Source: Crossaster papposus
Lineage: Eukaryota > Echinodermata > Asteroidea > Velatida > Solasteridae
NCBI GenBank assembly: GCA_037893245.1
Contig: JBAIAA010000531.1
Location: 186,001 to 250,000 of the forward strand
Reading direction: 5' to 3'
Length of the DNA stretch: 64,000 bases
A program made the position numbers and the translations under genes. Positions 13,201 through 28,200 of this stretch are shown one piece after another (the first letter of the stretch is position 1; each line of letters starts with the position of its first letter). The notes under the pieces are model-generated. The model saw nothing but the letters and a program-made list of their open reading frames with translations, did not search any database and had not been told where the DNA came from.

Positions 13201-16200
13201 GTTTGAGACGGAAGACTCGGCCTTGCTTTATCTGCTATGAACAGCTTTCACAAAATCTGGAGACTAAAGGGATTGAAACTCGCCACCAAGCTAGGTATAT
13301 ACTGGACATGTGTCATTCCTGTCCTCTGTACGGATCAGAAACCTGGACACTTCTGAAATCCGATCTCAGAAGACTTGAGTCATTCAACCAAAGGTGTCAA
13401 CGCTCTATTCTAGGCATCCAGTGGTTTTACTTCGTCAGTAATAACGAGGTCACCCGCAGAACAAGATTGCCAACCATCAACCACCAAATCCAACGTCGCC
13501 GCACCACCTTCTTTGGTCACATCACTCGCCTGGCTCACAACATTCCAGCCAAAAATGCTCTGAGCATCCACATCAATTCCAGGAGAGGGCAACCGCCAAC
13601 TCCGGGCTGAAAAAGACCCCATGGCCGTCCAAGATCATCCTGGACGAAAAAAACTGGGATGGCCTACCAAGATTGCATGTCTGCATGTGGAATGAGGTTG
13701 TAGAACATAGGCACAGGAGATCGGCGCGACAGACCGTTGCTGTCTATGCGAATATGCAAATATGTGAGTGAGTGAGTGAGTAAAATACACAGGCCCCATA
13801 GGGGGATAGGTTGGTCCATTGGTTTTGTAACCTGTTGCAACAAAACTAGTAATGCACCGAAACTTGGTAATGATGTCAGCTCGCAAGATTCGTCTATGGC
13901 GAGCCCATATAACATTTTTTACTTTATATTATATATGCGACAATATTTTATAGTTGGGCATAAACAAAAAAATGTTATGTTGGTGTAATCCGACCGACCC
14001 TAAAAATACAGCCGACCCTGGATATTTTTTTCTTCAAGGGACCAAATTTAATGATTAAAATCTATATAAACCATTTCTGACCGTTTCTCACTACTATGTG
14101 TGTGGATTGTGTATATATTGAACCTGGACACACTATCGTGTATCACTACCGGCTTAAACAATTAGAAAACATATCATTTTCATTGCTAGGAGAGGAAAAA
14201 AAAAAAAAAAAATAAAAGAATCCCTACCTACCTACCCTATTTTTGGTGGCCAGTTACGCCAACATAACATTTTTTTTTTTTATGCCTTATTTAAAGATAT
14301 CTAGAAAAATATTTAATGAGAATAAATATATGTAAACAATTAGAAATAACTCTAAATAATTGAGGACATCTCCAAATTATTTAAGATACGGCCGTGTCTG
14401 ATTTGACAGATTTGGCTGCGACTTTGGCCATTGCTATGCTGTTGCTAAGCTGTTGCTAAGGGCGGACAATGACTGCCCGTAGCAACAGCATAGCGACGAT
14501 CCAAGTCACAGCCAAAGCCGAATATTCCGATACGATCTATCTCTAATTCATTTAGAGATATCTCTAAACAACTCTAAAATATTATTGCGTAAGTTTTGAT
14601 CAATGGGGCTTGCTGTACAAATCTTGTGAGCTAACGTCTTCACCAAGTTTCCGTGCATTACTAGTTTAGTTGCAACACAACCTCCCTCCACTTTGCATTG
14701 ATACATTGCAGATTAACTACAAAAAAAACAAACCCAAATCCACCCATTCATGATAATTCAAGCAATTACCAATGGTGTATCCTACCTTAAACTTTCAATT
14801 ACACTGTACTGTACATTGTACCTTTTGGCCTGGGTTGGCAATCACCGAGCAGCAGCCAACAGTGATAGGGGTATCAGACACCCTGTAGTGGTATACTCCA
14901 GGGGTGTTGAGCTGCACGGTGGCCAGGCCTATGTTGGTGATCATCTCCATTGCCTTCAGTGTCAGGTGGGTGCACAAATCTAAGGCGCAGTATAAACAGG
15001 CAGAACGGAAGTTTAGTCAGGCAGATTGGTGCACAATATGATATGATTTGTTACTAAGGGAATACAAATGTGGTTGGCAAGTTTTAAACAAGGCTCATGG
15101 GCTCATTGGCCTGGAAGCGTTAATGCTCAAGCCGAAGGCGAGGGCATTAATAATGTTCAAGCCCATGAGCCAGTTTTAAACATTTTTGAAAAGTTTCCAT
15201 TGTGACCAGATGAGGACGCCTTGTAAAAACACAGTGAAAATGCAATGAGTCTCCAGGAGGCCAATGTAAAAAATACAGTGAAACTGCAGTAAAACTCGTC
15301 CTCTACAGACCTAGCCAACTATGCACTGTGAAAAGGGGCTAAAACTGCAGTGTCAAAATGTTCCACATTGATTTTAGGGGAAAATTGTATTTCCCAAATT
15401 CAAGCAAAGCGCAAATATTGATGAGAAAAAATGCCTCACAGAGTATCGGGACTTACTAATGCAGTCCACTTCAGCAACAGATTTGTTGTCACTTGCTACA
15501 CACCTGTCCACCTGCGAGGAGAAAACAAAATAAGAAACTAGACTTGTGTTTGTGGGTGACGATCACATGGCTGTTTATAGGCAACAACGTTGCGGCAGCA
15601 CTTTGCGTTAACAACAAGAGGCATTACAAATAAGCAGAACTTTTGAAACTGAACCTTTGCAAAAATTGCACCTGTAGGTCTGTAAAAATAGGGCTTTGAA
15701 ATGCATTATGTGACTTCAGTTCCATTTTGTTTATCTTTACCACATCCCGGTCTAGGGGCAGACCGAATTGAAACCCACTTGGACCTGTAGTTCTGTAGAT
15801 AGAGGCCAATCTTCAAATAATGAAACTTTAATGTGACGCTACTAGACATGCAAAGACCGTCATACAAATTTAAGCATAACAACTCCTTGGGAAAGATATA
15901 CTTATGACTAAATTGTTAAAAATAATTAAAACAAATATCCCAGGACACAACAGATAGTATTGTTCAGGTTTGGCTGTCATTGGGAAAGTATTTTCCTCAA
16001 CAAAATAATTATGACACTTTTATTTGATGTTGCAAGTACATGTACATTTGAGTATTGACACAAGATGTCCCTCGCAAAAGTTATGTCAACATTTGTTTCT
16101 AAAGCAATCTTTAATCAAAGATATGTATATTTTTGAAAGTATTAGGGGGGGACTTTCATTTTTAGTGGGTCTTAACCAGTTTGTGCTGAAGGACGTATAT

Positions 16201-19200
16201 ACATGTACTCGCAAGGTTTTCCCCAGAATCAAAACAGATGACGCAAAACATGTCACGAGCAAGGCCAGAAAAGTCTGTCAGCAACAAGCAAGGCCGGAAA
16301 TGCGTCGGTGTGCTTCCCAGTACCATCGGCCTGAACCCTCCTTGGATGAAGTTAAAATAATCCTGCGCCTCGGCTCGGTGATGTTAAAATAATCCTGGCG
16401 CGAACTGGTTAAAGATAGGATACACCATTGGTAATTACTGAAATTTTCAAGAATGGTTGATTTGGGGTGTTGTATTTTATAGTAAATATCGTTTGAACTG
16501 ACCTGTTCCAAGTTTTGTGTGGCCCGCACCAGGTGTGCTAACCCACCGGGTGTGCTACCCACACCGGGTGTGCTACCCACACCGGGTGTGCTAACCCATC
16601 GGGTGTGCTAACCCACCGGGTGTGCTACCCACACCGGGTGTGCTAACCCATCGGGTGTGCTAACCCATCGGGTGTGCTAACCCACCGGGTGTGCTACCCA
16701 CACCGGGTGTGCTAACCCATCGGGTGTGCTAACCCATCGGGTGTGCTAACCCACCGGGTGTGCTACCCACACCGGGTGTGCCTTGCTAGTGATGTGTTTA
16801 TCTTTCATTCGTTTTGAATCCCAGAAAAACATTGCGTGTATACACAGCGTCTGACGTGGACTGGTTAAAAACCAATACACATTGACATTGCTCCTACTTG
16901 TGGGAAGTACTCGTACTCAAGTAAATTGTTTGGTACTCGTACTCATGTAAACAAATTTGCCATGGATGTACTTGTACTCATACTCGTGAAAAGTACTCGT
17001 ACTCATGGCTAAGTACTCATACTTGTACTCAGCTACAACACTGGGATGAATACAATAGAGGTCCATATTTTTACCTGCATGACAGGGAAACTATCTTGTA
17101 TATTATCCACATCCCAGTTCCACCAGATCCTATCGCCACTGTTGATCACACTCAGATCTAAAATCAAAATCACATGCATCTCTTGAAACACTGTTCTACC
17201 AGATCTACATTAATCCTTTTCTTACCAATGTTGAGTTTACTTGACCGTTTTGACACTAGAAATGAACAAAGTTTCTCTCCTCACTTTCCACCACTGTGGC
17301 CAAGGTTCGATTCTTGGCCTGGACCACATGCAGATAGGGTTTTAAGTCCCTACCTGATTTTGTGGGTTTGCCCAGAATATTCTTTGAGGGATTTTTCTTT
17401 CACCTACCTCAAACTGTAATTTCTTCTCATTGTACTCTTGTTTACGTGTTTTTCCAGGCTTGCGAGCTTACAGTGCCTTGAGGGCACTCATGAGGATTCC
17501 TTGGTTTTAGTACCAGAAATATTATAATAATAATCCTTCATAAATACCTAATACAGTTTACACATTCCCATTAGTCGAAAGTCCGTCATGTGGCTGGTTT
17601 TAAACAGATGATAAAGACATGGCTGGCTGGTCCTAAACACTTTTCAAGTGTCACATGAAATTTGGACTACTAAGAAATCCAGTGCCTATTGGTTGAACTT
17701 TCACAATGCATGCGCAACAGTTACCAGCGAGTCAGTATTTTTCATGGTCTTAAATTCACAGCCACAGCTGCATTTGCTCGACGTGCGTGCCAATCTCCAT
17801 AAAAGGAGTTGTTAACATCTTTAATACTACCGAGCTGGATGCTCCACTATATAGCTGGAGGGATGTTTTGAAAAAAATGTTTTTGACTTTTGGACCGAAG
17901 AGTTTTCAATTTTTTGACCAAAAAAGGTATTTATGAATGGGAATAAAACTGTGGTTGGCCAGTATTAAATAAGTATGTTGAAAACCAGCTCATGGGACTG
18001 TCCCGGCCAATGACCCGGTTTTAAACATACTTGTTTTGATTCCCTTTAGTTACAAACCTGGGTAGAATCCTTCCGCTGTCACCTCTACGTGGTGCTCCTT
18101 TGCCCTGGGTTTGACTACCACCACACCAAGGTACTCCCGGTTGTCATCGTAATTATTGTCGCAGTAGTAAAACACACCAGGCTCATGGAAGATGTGAGAC
18201 AGCATACCAGCCCGGCTATATGCATACACAAATGAGGAAGAAGAAGAAAATATTACACTCAAAGGTAGGATACACCATTTGCAGATATCAACAACAAATA
18301 TTACCAAATTATCTTACCAAATATCTTACTTTATAAAAATGGATCGTCTTGCCATGATTAAAGGTCCTTGGTATTTAATAATAATAATAATAATAATAGG
18401 CAGTACTTATATAGCGCACGTATCTACCAAGACTAGTACTCAATGCGTTATATAACATTATTACCCTGGCCATTGGGCCCATAAAACATTCCAATCACCA
18501 TCTGAGCTTCCTGGGAGTATACAGCTCGATGCTGTCATTTTGGCACAAGGTAGCTAAATCAACCACAATAACCATCTCTGCTCTCACAGGTACCCAATTT
18601 ATTGGGTGGAGAGAAGCAATGAGTGACAAAGTGCCTTGCCCAAGGGCACCCGCACCGTAGTCCCAGGCCGGATTTGTACCCACAACTTGTAGCTTTACCT
18701 ACAGATTACAAATTCAATGCTCCAGACCACGAGACCACGGCACTCCACATTATTTGGGTAATCAGACGAAAAACAGATGTGCCACTGTAGTAGTAATTCA
18801 TTACTTGTCGTTCTGTATACAAACACAACTTTAATTGGTACTTGTCAACAATCAGTGCTCGCAAACAATCACTACTTGCGAGTAGCGAGGACACAAGTTA
18901 ATGGAATTGTACCAAAAACTATAAACAATTAAAAACCATGGAAACACAACTGACATTACCGTCGGTGCGTTACTGTCGGTGCGTTACCGTCGGTGCGTTA
19001 CTGACGGTGCGTTACCGTTTATTTAGAGATATCTCTAAAATATCATCGCGTAAATGGGCTCGCCATAGACGAATCTTGTGAGCTGACGTCATTTTCTAAG
19101 TTTCGGTGGATTACTAGTTTTGTTGCAACAAAGGTATGTCCAGGTGGGCATAAATATTATTTTGTACAGGAAATTCCACAGGTTCTTTTTTTTTTTGGTA

Positions 19201-22200
19201 CCTGCATGTAGACCAACAAAGTCAAACAACATGTTCATCATGTTTGGTACCAAACCAGCTAAAACATATTGATAAATTAGAATGGATTAGAACCGTCAGA
19301 GAGACTCACCTAGGAGCATCACTGCTGAATCCTCGTTTGACAGCTCTTGGGAATGGATCACTGATTGCGTGGCCGGTGGGAACCTCCATCTGTTGGATAC
19401 GGTGCTGCTTCTTGCACTATACAGAGACAAAAGACACCAAATCTCATCATGTTCAAATTAATCATAAAACTCTGAGTCTGTGTGTTGAACAGGAAGCTAG
19501 AGCTGAATCCCTCACATACGACAAAGCCAATAGGTCTCGCTCAAGTCGTCACCGTTTTTACGAAGAAACACACATGCCAAAAATGACCTTGGTATGACTT
19601 TGGTATATAATTTGTTAAGATTATTTCGCTATTTTGCTTTAAAACACTGTACTTAAACATTTTGACATGCTTCGGTAATCAAAACAAATGATAATAAACA
19701 TAATAATCATCATTTAAAAAACGCTTTCCATGTCACCAAGACATCCCAAAGCGCTGTACAAAGATATAACAATAATAAGAACACCAAGTAAGTGATAAAA
19801 AGTACTGTAATGCTTAAAAAGATGAGTTTTCAAATTAGCTTTAACATTTTTTAAATTATCAACAGATCGGATCGCTGCTGGAAGCCTATTCCAAACGAGG
19901 GGCATATATTGTGAATGATTGATCGCCATAGTACTTAGTTTTGCCAAGTGGCTGCTTTAAACATAACACACCAGAGGTTGTCGAGCGCAGAGTGCGTGTA
20001 CTCGGTTTAACACTTAGTAATTCACATAAATAACCTGGAGCTATTCCCTTCATCTAAAATGATGCATATAAAAACATAACCCCAAGGTCACGATCTACTG
20101 GAAAACATCTTTATTTTTCAAATTACATAATGATACAAAGAGCAGGCATCTTGATATTTGCATTTTTAATTTTCATGAAGAGACGCAAATGCGTACAAAA
20201 CGTATTGTACAGAAATGCATAAAAGTCAACTGAAATTTTAATTTTCATGAAGGGACACACATCTTTGTCAATGTAGAACAATTTGAATTATTGTTTTCAC
20301 AAAGGGACGCCCATTTTCATTTTTAATTTAGGCCAATTAACCACCGTGTTAATGATATAATCACTGAGTTTACTTTTAAATAATCACCTCTCATAGAATC
20401 GTGTGAAAGTTTCCTTACTGCACAAATTTGTTGCAAAGTAGTATTTGTTTCTGTTTTAACATAGAAGAAACTAAGCTTATTTCAAAAACCCTTCTTTTTC
20501 AAAATGTGTCGCTTCCTGAAAACAGTGACGAAGTGCTGTTATTTCCTACAGATCAGCCACGTGCATCGGCATTTTGAGTGTCAACTTGCATAGCGTGCAT
20601 CGGCTGCGCCGTATTTCGAACACATTTCACGCAACAAGCGTGCGTACATGGAACATTTGCCACACTGAAAAACGCGTGCTTTGCCATCAAATACGGAGTT
20701 GCAATTCTTCTACAAAGATTGCTGTCTTTACTAGTCAATGTTATTATGCGCGACAAATAAAAGATCCCTTTAAAGTCAAATATGAGGGGTTCTGGCAAAA
20801 TGAGACGGAACTTCATCCAATTTCATGAACTAACTTACGATGCATCATATCCCCGCGCCATATCCCCATGATGCATTGCAGCTGCAACACGTCATAAAAT
20901 CCATTTTACGAAACGTATCGTACGTGCGACACATCGTAGGGGTTTTTATAGAACAAAACGGTGACTGTTATACATGTAATTATTCAACGCACAGCAAATA
21001 GTCTTCTCATATTCAGCAAAGAGTCGTTGAATCTCTTCACGGAAAGTAAATCAAAAATTAAAAAGTTTGGCTGCTTTATAGCTCAATGGTTAACCACCTG
21101 CAGAATTTTGCAGAATACAGGTTACATGGAGTTTTAACACTTTGGAATTGGAGGATTTGGCAGAAATCAGGTTGTGTAAGAAAAATGGAGTAGTGAGTTA
21201 GGGTTAATAATAATAATATACTGACCTTGAATCTATCCCACAGCCACCAGACTCGATCACCCTGGGACACGATGAGCAGACGGGGGCTGAATCGTCGGTC
21301 AGTCACCTCCACGTAATGGTCTCGCTGGGTGGCCCTGACGTGTACTACGCACAGCTGCATCTCGCCGTCCTCAGCACCTTCTGTCTGAAAGTAGAACAGT
21401 CCTGGATGCCTGCAACGATAAACGGTTCACTGTAAAGGCCGGTTCATACTCGGCGCGCAAACAAAAGCGAACGCGAATTTGTGAAGCCAAAGTTGAACAC
21501 ATTTCAACTCCAGCAGTTAAATTCGCATTACAGCAATAATGAAGAAATAATCAAGCCTATTTTACTTACATATAAAGGGGAATAAATACGTGGTTGGCCG
21601 GTTTCAAACATACGTTTAAACCCAGCTCATGAGCCTGGATACAATATTGCACGAGCCGAAGGCAAGGCCATTAACAATGCTCAGGCCCATGAGCCGGGTT
21701 TTAAACATACGTTTAATACCGGCCAACCACATATTTATTCCCATTCATGAATACCTTTCTTTTTTTAATATCAGTTTTCAACGATTTTGTAAAACCATTG
21801 TGTAAAACAATTATAGGGTCATTCTGTGTCAAATCACCCCATGGGTTAAACCCTACCCCCTTCAAATTTACCACGAATATTCAAAGGACCATACCGCCCT
21901 AACCTGTCGACCAAATTTGCTGATTTTGATTTCATTGGAAAGCTATAACATCATAAATAATCAAATGTTGGCATTATTTTTAATGTTCCAGCAATTTAAT
22001 CTATAATGACCTTTACACTTTACTTTGACTTTGAATTTGACCTTGTGCTTACTCGACCTTAAGCCGACTGGGTTCAAATATGTGACCCATTCCTACGAAA
22101 CCCGACATAAGTCGCACAGGCTATTTCGAGATACAGCTCATTAAAGTTAAAATGGAGTGACAAATCTGGCGGACATCGATTTTAGTTTTTTGTTATTTTT

Positions 22201-25200
22201 GTATTCTTTAATATACTTTAACCCCTCAGTTACATGTAGGTTAAACAACATTAACTTTATTGATGAGAAAGTACAAAAATCATGCATGTATTGAGACAAA
22301 CTGTGTCCTGAAAGTGGTAATCTATCTCCAAAATACATCGAAATAAAATCCTCATAATTTTAAAGTATGTATGGTAGAAAGGTGGTTTTGGTACCAAATG
22401 AAAGCTGACGAAGTGTACTAAATGGAAATAACAATATCTCACAATAACAAAAAAACACTTATGGGAGCAGGTCACATATACCCATACATTTTTTTTCTTA
22501 AATATATCAAAAGATTGTAGGTGTAATATCTTTTGTTTGCTTCCTAGCTATGTCAAAAACGGCAAATTGTGATTTCCCTACTTTTTACATGTATGTATAG
22601 TGATAAAATATTGTATTGTATGTACATCAATTTACATACAATATATACTCATCACAAAAAGTATCGAGACACTTAAAAATGAGCCAATAATATAACAACT
22701 GTATATTATGGTATGTTCCTAATGTGAACATTGAAGCGCGCATCCCACGAGTAGTGCGCGATGTTACGCGAAACGCAAGCAGCCGGTACAGCGTGAAGTA
22801 AGGACTCTAAAATACGGACTCTTCTTTGGTATAGCACATGCCTTACGAGGTTTCAACCATTACAAATCTAAGGGGACCAGGATTCGCGGATGTCCAAATT
22901 TCAAGTGACATCAAAGAGGTTATTACAACTTTATCATCCGTATAAAACTGTTGGTGTCTGAAACATAAATTGTATCCTATAACGTGGAAAGTATGTAAAC
23001 TCACGGAAAATCATGCTTGTAGGAGCCAGACTGCATGGGTGCTGAGGTTCTGTTAAACAAAAATTACAAAAGGAAATTACATCACAACAACAGTTTGCCT
23101 TTTAAAAGTTTTGGAAATGCAAAACACGTACATTTGTAAAAGCCACAGGCAAGGGGCCAAGGAGGAAGGGCTGGCACCACCAACGTTGGGAGTTACATCA
23201 TGACCCCCAGGTTGAATTTACAATTAATGTTGGCTGGCAGTTGTTTATGAGGACTGAAGATACGAAACGTTCTAGTAAACATGTATTTTATTGTAGTAAT
23301 ATTGTAATGTTAATACTATTTAGTTGTTCCCCAGGTGTGGTATTTTGGTATGTCTCTATTGTTTGCTTCCAGGCTTGGTAAGTACTAGAAATAATTCCAG
23401 TTCTTTGTCTGGATTGTGCTTACCTTGCCTGGAAGAACCTTTTGTTGTTAAACCTTATTTAAGTGCTGTGCCTCCAGCACACTGAGAGGCATTTCTGACT
23501 AAATGTGGCTGGAGGCACACACACCGCTGGGCGACTGCTCTTATTTTTTGGTTATAGACTGTTGTTTCGTTAGTATATAGTTTAGCAGTCGTCCAGCGTT
23601 TGCTTTATGATTATTTTGTAAGTATTTAATTATTGTATTTATTGTATTTATTGTATTATGCACCTGGGATTTGTCGGCCCATTTTGTCTGGATAAAAACG
23701 TAAAAGAACCTGAAATATTTGTCGACTCATTTAGTAAACCACGCCGTTACAATATTAATAAACAAACGAAATAAACTCGCAAACTTTGTCTGCTCGTTTG
23801 CTGCTCCACTACAGTTTACTATCGTTAATAGTGTGCAGGTAAACATTGCGCGGGTACCAATGATATACAGCTCACAGGGAGCTAACTGCAGCTTGGGGGG
23901 GGGGGGGGGGTTGTGTTGTTATACAACGAACACGTGATTGTTTACATGTAGACCAATACAAATACCGTATCTACGACTAGAGGTATGACAATCTCACTTC
24001 TGTCCGCAAAAAAAACAAGAATAACAATTTTTCTTGCTTTTCTCAGCATTTATGATTGTACATGTAAAACCTGAACAGGTCAGTTAAACGATATTAATAA
24101 CTTAACAGATTGCATACTTTGTCACATTGACTTGTGTGCAGAATCCAGCAAGATCAAGCAGTCACCACAGATGCACTGTGCTAGATCTGGCAGGGTTAGG
24201 GTTAGAATACAATCCTAAATCCACCCATTAATGATAATTCAAGCAATTACCAATGATGTATCCTACCTTTAATATTTTACTTTAGCAACATGTTAATTTT
24301 CAACAGGCATAACTTATTAACCGAATGTCAGATTTAAGCACAACAAAAAGTATTTGAAAGAAAGTGTTATTCTCTTTCTTAATGCTTAAAAAAAACCACC
24401 CGATTTCTACCTTGAACAAGTTCCGTCTTATTTTGTCCGAACGTACCCCTTACATATACTCACTCTCCATTTGTCTGTAGGATGCCGCAGTGCTTAGGAC
24501 ACAGTTTGACCTCTCTGACTGAGTGGCCTTGATGGATGGAGTTCCAGACCCACTTGACAGAGTTGCCCTGCTCAATGTGCAGCAGGCTGGGAACAAATCG
24601 CTCCTCGGTCAGCTGAAGAAAAAAACAAATGGACATTGAAAATCACATAATACTTGTGTGTTATTGTTAACTGTACCGGTACATGTGTGACCAGTCCATC
24701 TATTTTTCTTACAACCAACAGGTCCCTCAATGTCCACTTCCTTAATTTTTACTTACTTGAACACATACTTTCCGATACCGATTAAATGTTGTTCTCTTTG
24801 AGTAAACCATTTAACTTTGTGATAGTGCGCCCTCAGCACATGTGCACGATGTAATTAAGTAGTCTTGCGAACGACATTCACGTTTTTGTCAGGTACATTT
24901 TGTTCTATTGTTTGGCCTCCATTTTTTAGCAGCACTTGCAAAACACCATGCATTGGCCAGGTAGAAGCCTTCTTGTTTTATGAATGCATAATTTCCAGCA
25001 GAGCACTTTGTGAAGAGAACATCTCTCAATAATTGCAGTTTGCTTGTTGCAACGTATTTGCCTTGTTATTTACACTTGTTGTGTTGCAACGTATTTGCCT
25101 TGTTATTTACACTTGTTGTGAACTCTGCATTTGCCATGTTTATTCACACTCGTGATAGTTCCCCTCGGTGCTAGAATTGGCATATGGAGAGTGGCACAGA

Positions 25201-28200
25201 TCGTGGAAGGCTGCGTGCATGGTACTGTATGTATCAACTCTATTATTGTTCACATTATACGATGAGTAGATACAAGAGTTGGTGACATACCGGTACATTT
25301 GTATATTGTGGTGGATATACAACAGTACAGTGCCCATTTAAATTTATGAGTATATTTACATATATCTTTGGCATGCGTAGAATATTCGATTATAGGTCTG
25401 ATAACCTTGCGCATGATACTGATAGCTACTGCTGCTATTTATATTTTGTTGACTACCTGTTAATTCTTGTGCTGTATTATTAATGATTTACACTGGGGTA
25501 TGACAACCTTCATGCGGTCCAATCTGTTTTACACTAATGTCATAAAAAAACAACGTACATGTATGCAGTAACACGTTAAGCTGCCCATCATCATACGAAA
25601 GAAGACGATTTACACTTTGCTGTGAGGTTTAACTAGAGTGAACTGTCACTGACATGCAATTTGTTGGAATGGCAGTTAAAGTACCGGTAAATAGCATGTC
25701 TGAAATTATTTCCCCCCTCATATCACGAACATGATTTTAAATTGCATATCAAAAGTTTTGGAAATAAACTAATAATACATGTCGGAGTCATGCCGATTGG
25801 CTCTAATTAAGACCAAGGCCGTGCTTGTTGCATAAAAAAAAAAAAATTTATACATATAAATCAGTCGAAGGATTTGGAAGATAAAACATTTCTGTTGCGT
25901 AAATTATACATTTTCTGCAGTAAGGTGACAGCTATAAAAGCTCTAAAACAAAATTTCTTATCTAGAGCCAACATGTACATTTATAACTGAATAGTTTAAT
26001 CCTGTTTGATTTCAGAACTATAGGTTCTTGAGGTCACTTACTGTTGGTACGTGTATACTGCTTGTATTTATTTAAAATTAAGCAAAGAAACTTGTACTAA
26101 TTTATATAGCTAAATATTTTAATGGGTGAATTTAGACTTGACCTGTTATTTCAGATTGGTTCTTTAATAAGATTCTTGTAAACGAGGTGTATAAGACAAT
26201 GAAGTAACCATTGTAAATAAGAAAACACATTTTACTTAAAGTTAATCTCCTTAGGCTCACACAGGAGAAATAAATTGTGGTTATTGTACAATTGTTGAAA
26301 CCTCAATGGCAATTGTACCCTGTATTATAATAATTTATATTAATATGAAATTGTATAATGAATTCCCAGTGGTAATTTTATTGTATTTTACTTTCGTGAT
26401 TGCAGGTTATTACTACAATTGACTGTCGTTTAGTTACGTTAATTTCCGTTTAAATTCCCTCTAAATTTACCATACCTGTACATAAATTACTAACTTACAA
26501 TGTAATCGGGATTTAAACAAATTATATTCTTTTGGAATATTTTGTATAATAAAACTTCTTCATCCAATTTCGGTTGCTCTTGGTTTCCTAGTTCTGTGGT
26601 GCTGTTTCCTGATATTAAAATTGTATTCATAAATACCTGGGACAGTTTAGGCATTCCTATTGGTCGAGAGCCCGTCACGTGGCCGGTATTAAACGGGCGA
26701 TAAAGACATGGCTGGAAGTATTTAAAACCAGCTGGCAACAAAGCGATGTCGCATTATACCCGTCCCCAGGGCTCACTTTATTTCCAACCGTACCTCGTCT
26801 CCAATAGTAAGAGCGGGTAGTGTTGGGCGCAAACAGCTCGACACCCTGGGAACGAAGTTGCCAATGGCAGTAATAGTCTGGTTTATAGTAAATACGCTTT
26901 ATTGCATTTTGTAGAGCGCGACAGAGGCGGAAACATGTCATTTGACACACAGAATGGCGAAACACCGAAATTTCCTTGCAACAATTTTCAGGGATTTTCT
27001 GGGATTTTTTGGCTGAATTTTACAAAAAAGTATTTATGAATGGGAATAAATGTGTGTTCGAGAGGTTTTATTCACTCTGTTTAATACCGCTTGCAGTCTG
27101 GGTGCACACATTTATTCCCTTATTATAGTACATGTACTACTTGGTTATACACATTAACTATCCCAAATCCCAAAATCCTCTTTGCCAAAAGGGACGAATT
27201 TGAAGGACTGATGGCACTTAATTGGAAGCTGATGCATCGATTGGCAGGATTGAGGGTGTTAGAGGTTTTTTGCCACTGCAAACAAATGCAGAATCCAGGT
27301 AAAAGGTTCTACTCTAATGCTGGAGGATATTGCAGGATTGAGGTTACTTGGGTGTATTTTTATACCCAACGTTTGGTTTTTTTTAGGATTCAGATTATTT
27401 GTTTATATACTTGCCTATGCATATTCTTAAAAGAGTTGGAGAATTTTGCAGGATTCAGGCTGTGGTCCCTAATGTTTAGTAACAAATATTGGTCGATCAT
27501 TTTGGAGGATTAAGTTACATGTAATTTTAACACTTTGAAATCGGGGGATAGAGGATTTCGGTTTCTTGTCAGTAACATCGGGTAGGAAGTTTAAAGTGCC
27601 TAAACATGAAGCGAAAGTTACCGTGAAATATACATGTTCCTTCACATTGTACATACATGTACTTACAGAGTCGTTATCTTACCTCTGCCATCACATAGCG
27701 TCTTGACCTCACTGTCACATGGAGAACCTTTCCACTATTCGCCTCATAGCCATCACTGTAAAAACAAATAAACAATACAGTGAACATCTCTGAATGTCTA
27801 AAACTATAGTCCAAGAGTCCAGTCAATGCAGGTACACATGTAGTTGCCTGTCTACATGTACATGTGTATGTGGCTCATTCTATAAATTTGGGGTCCAAGG
27901 TGTGACATGGGGTTCAAATTTTAAATTGCTTTAATTGACAGTTTAAATGCATTTTTACCTAGTCCCAAGTATCAATATTTATGATTTAATTATCATTAGT
28001 GAACAGCTTTATGTATGATAATTTTTCAGCCGTTTGAATTAAAGGGCAGCCTAAAAATTACCAAGATAACAGGGACGGGAAAATTTTCAATGCCCACCCA
28101 TGTAAAAGCATGAAGCTTGACTATTTTAAGATGCCTTTTTCAACCATTAGGCAGAGTTTCATATGGAAATTAATAAATATAATATGTGGAAAGGGTATAA

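Noticed and set aside
27091-27513. 140-codon plus-strand ORF
   Set aside because: Made of GCAGGATTxxGGTT repeat sequence shared with 60000-60700; no protein family signal.
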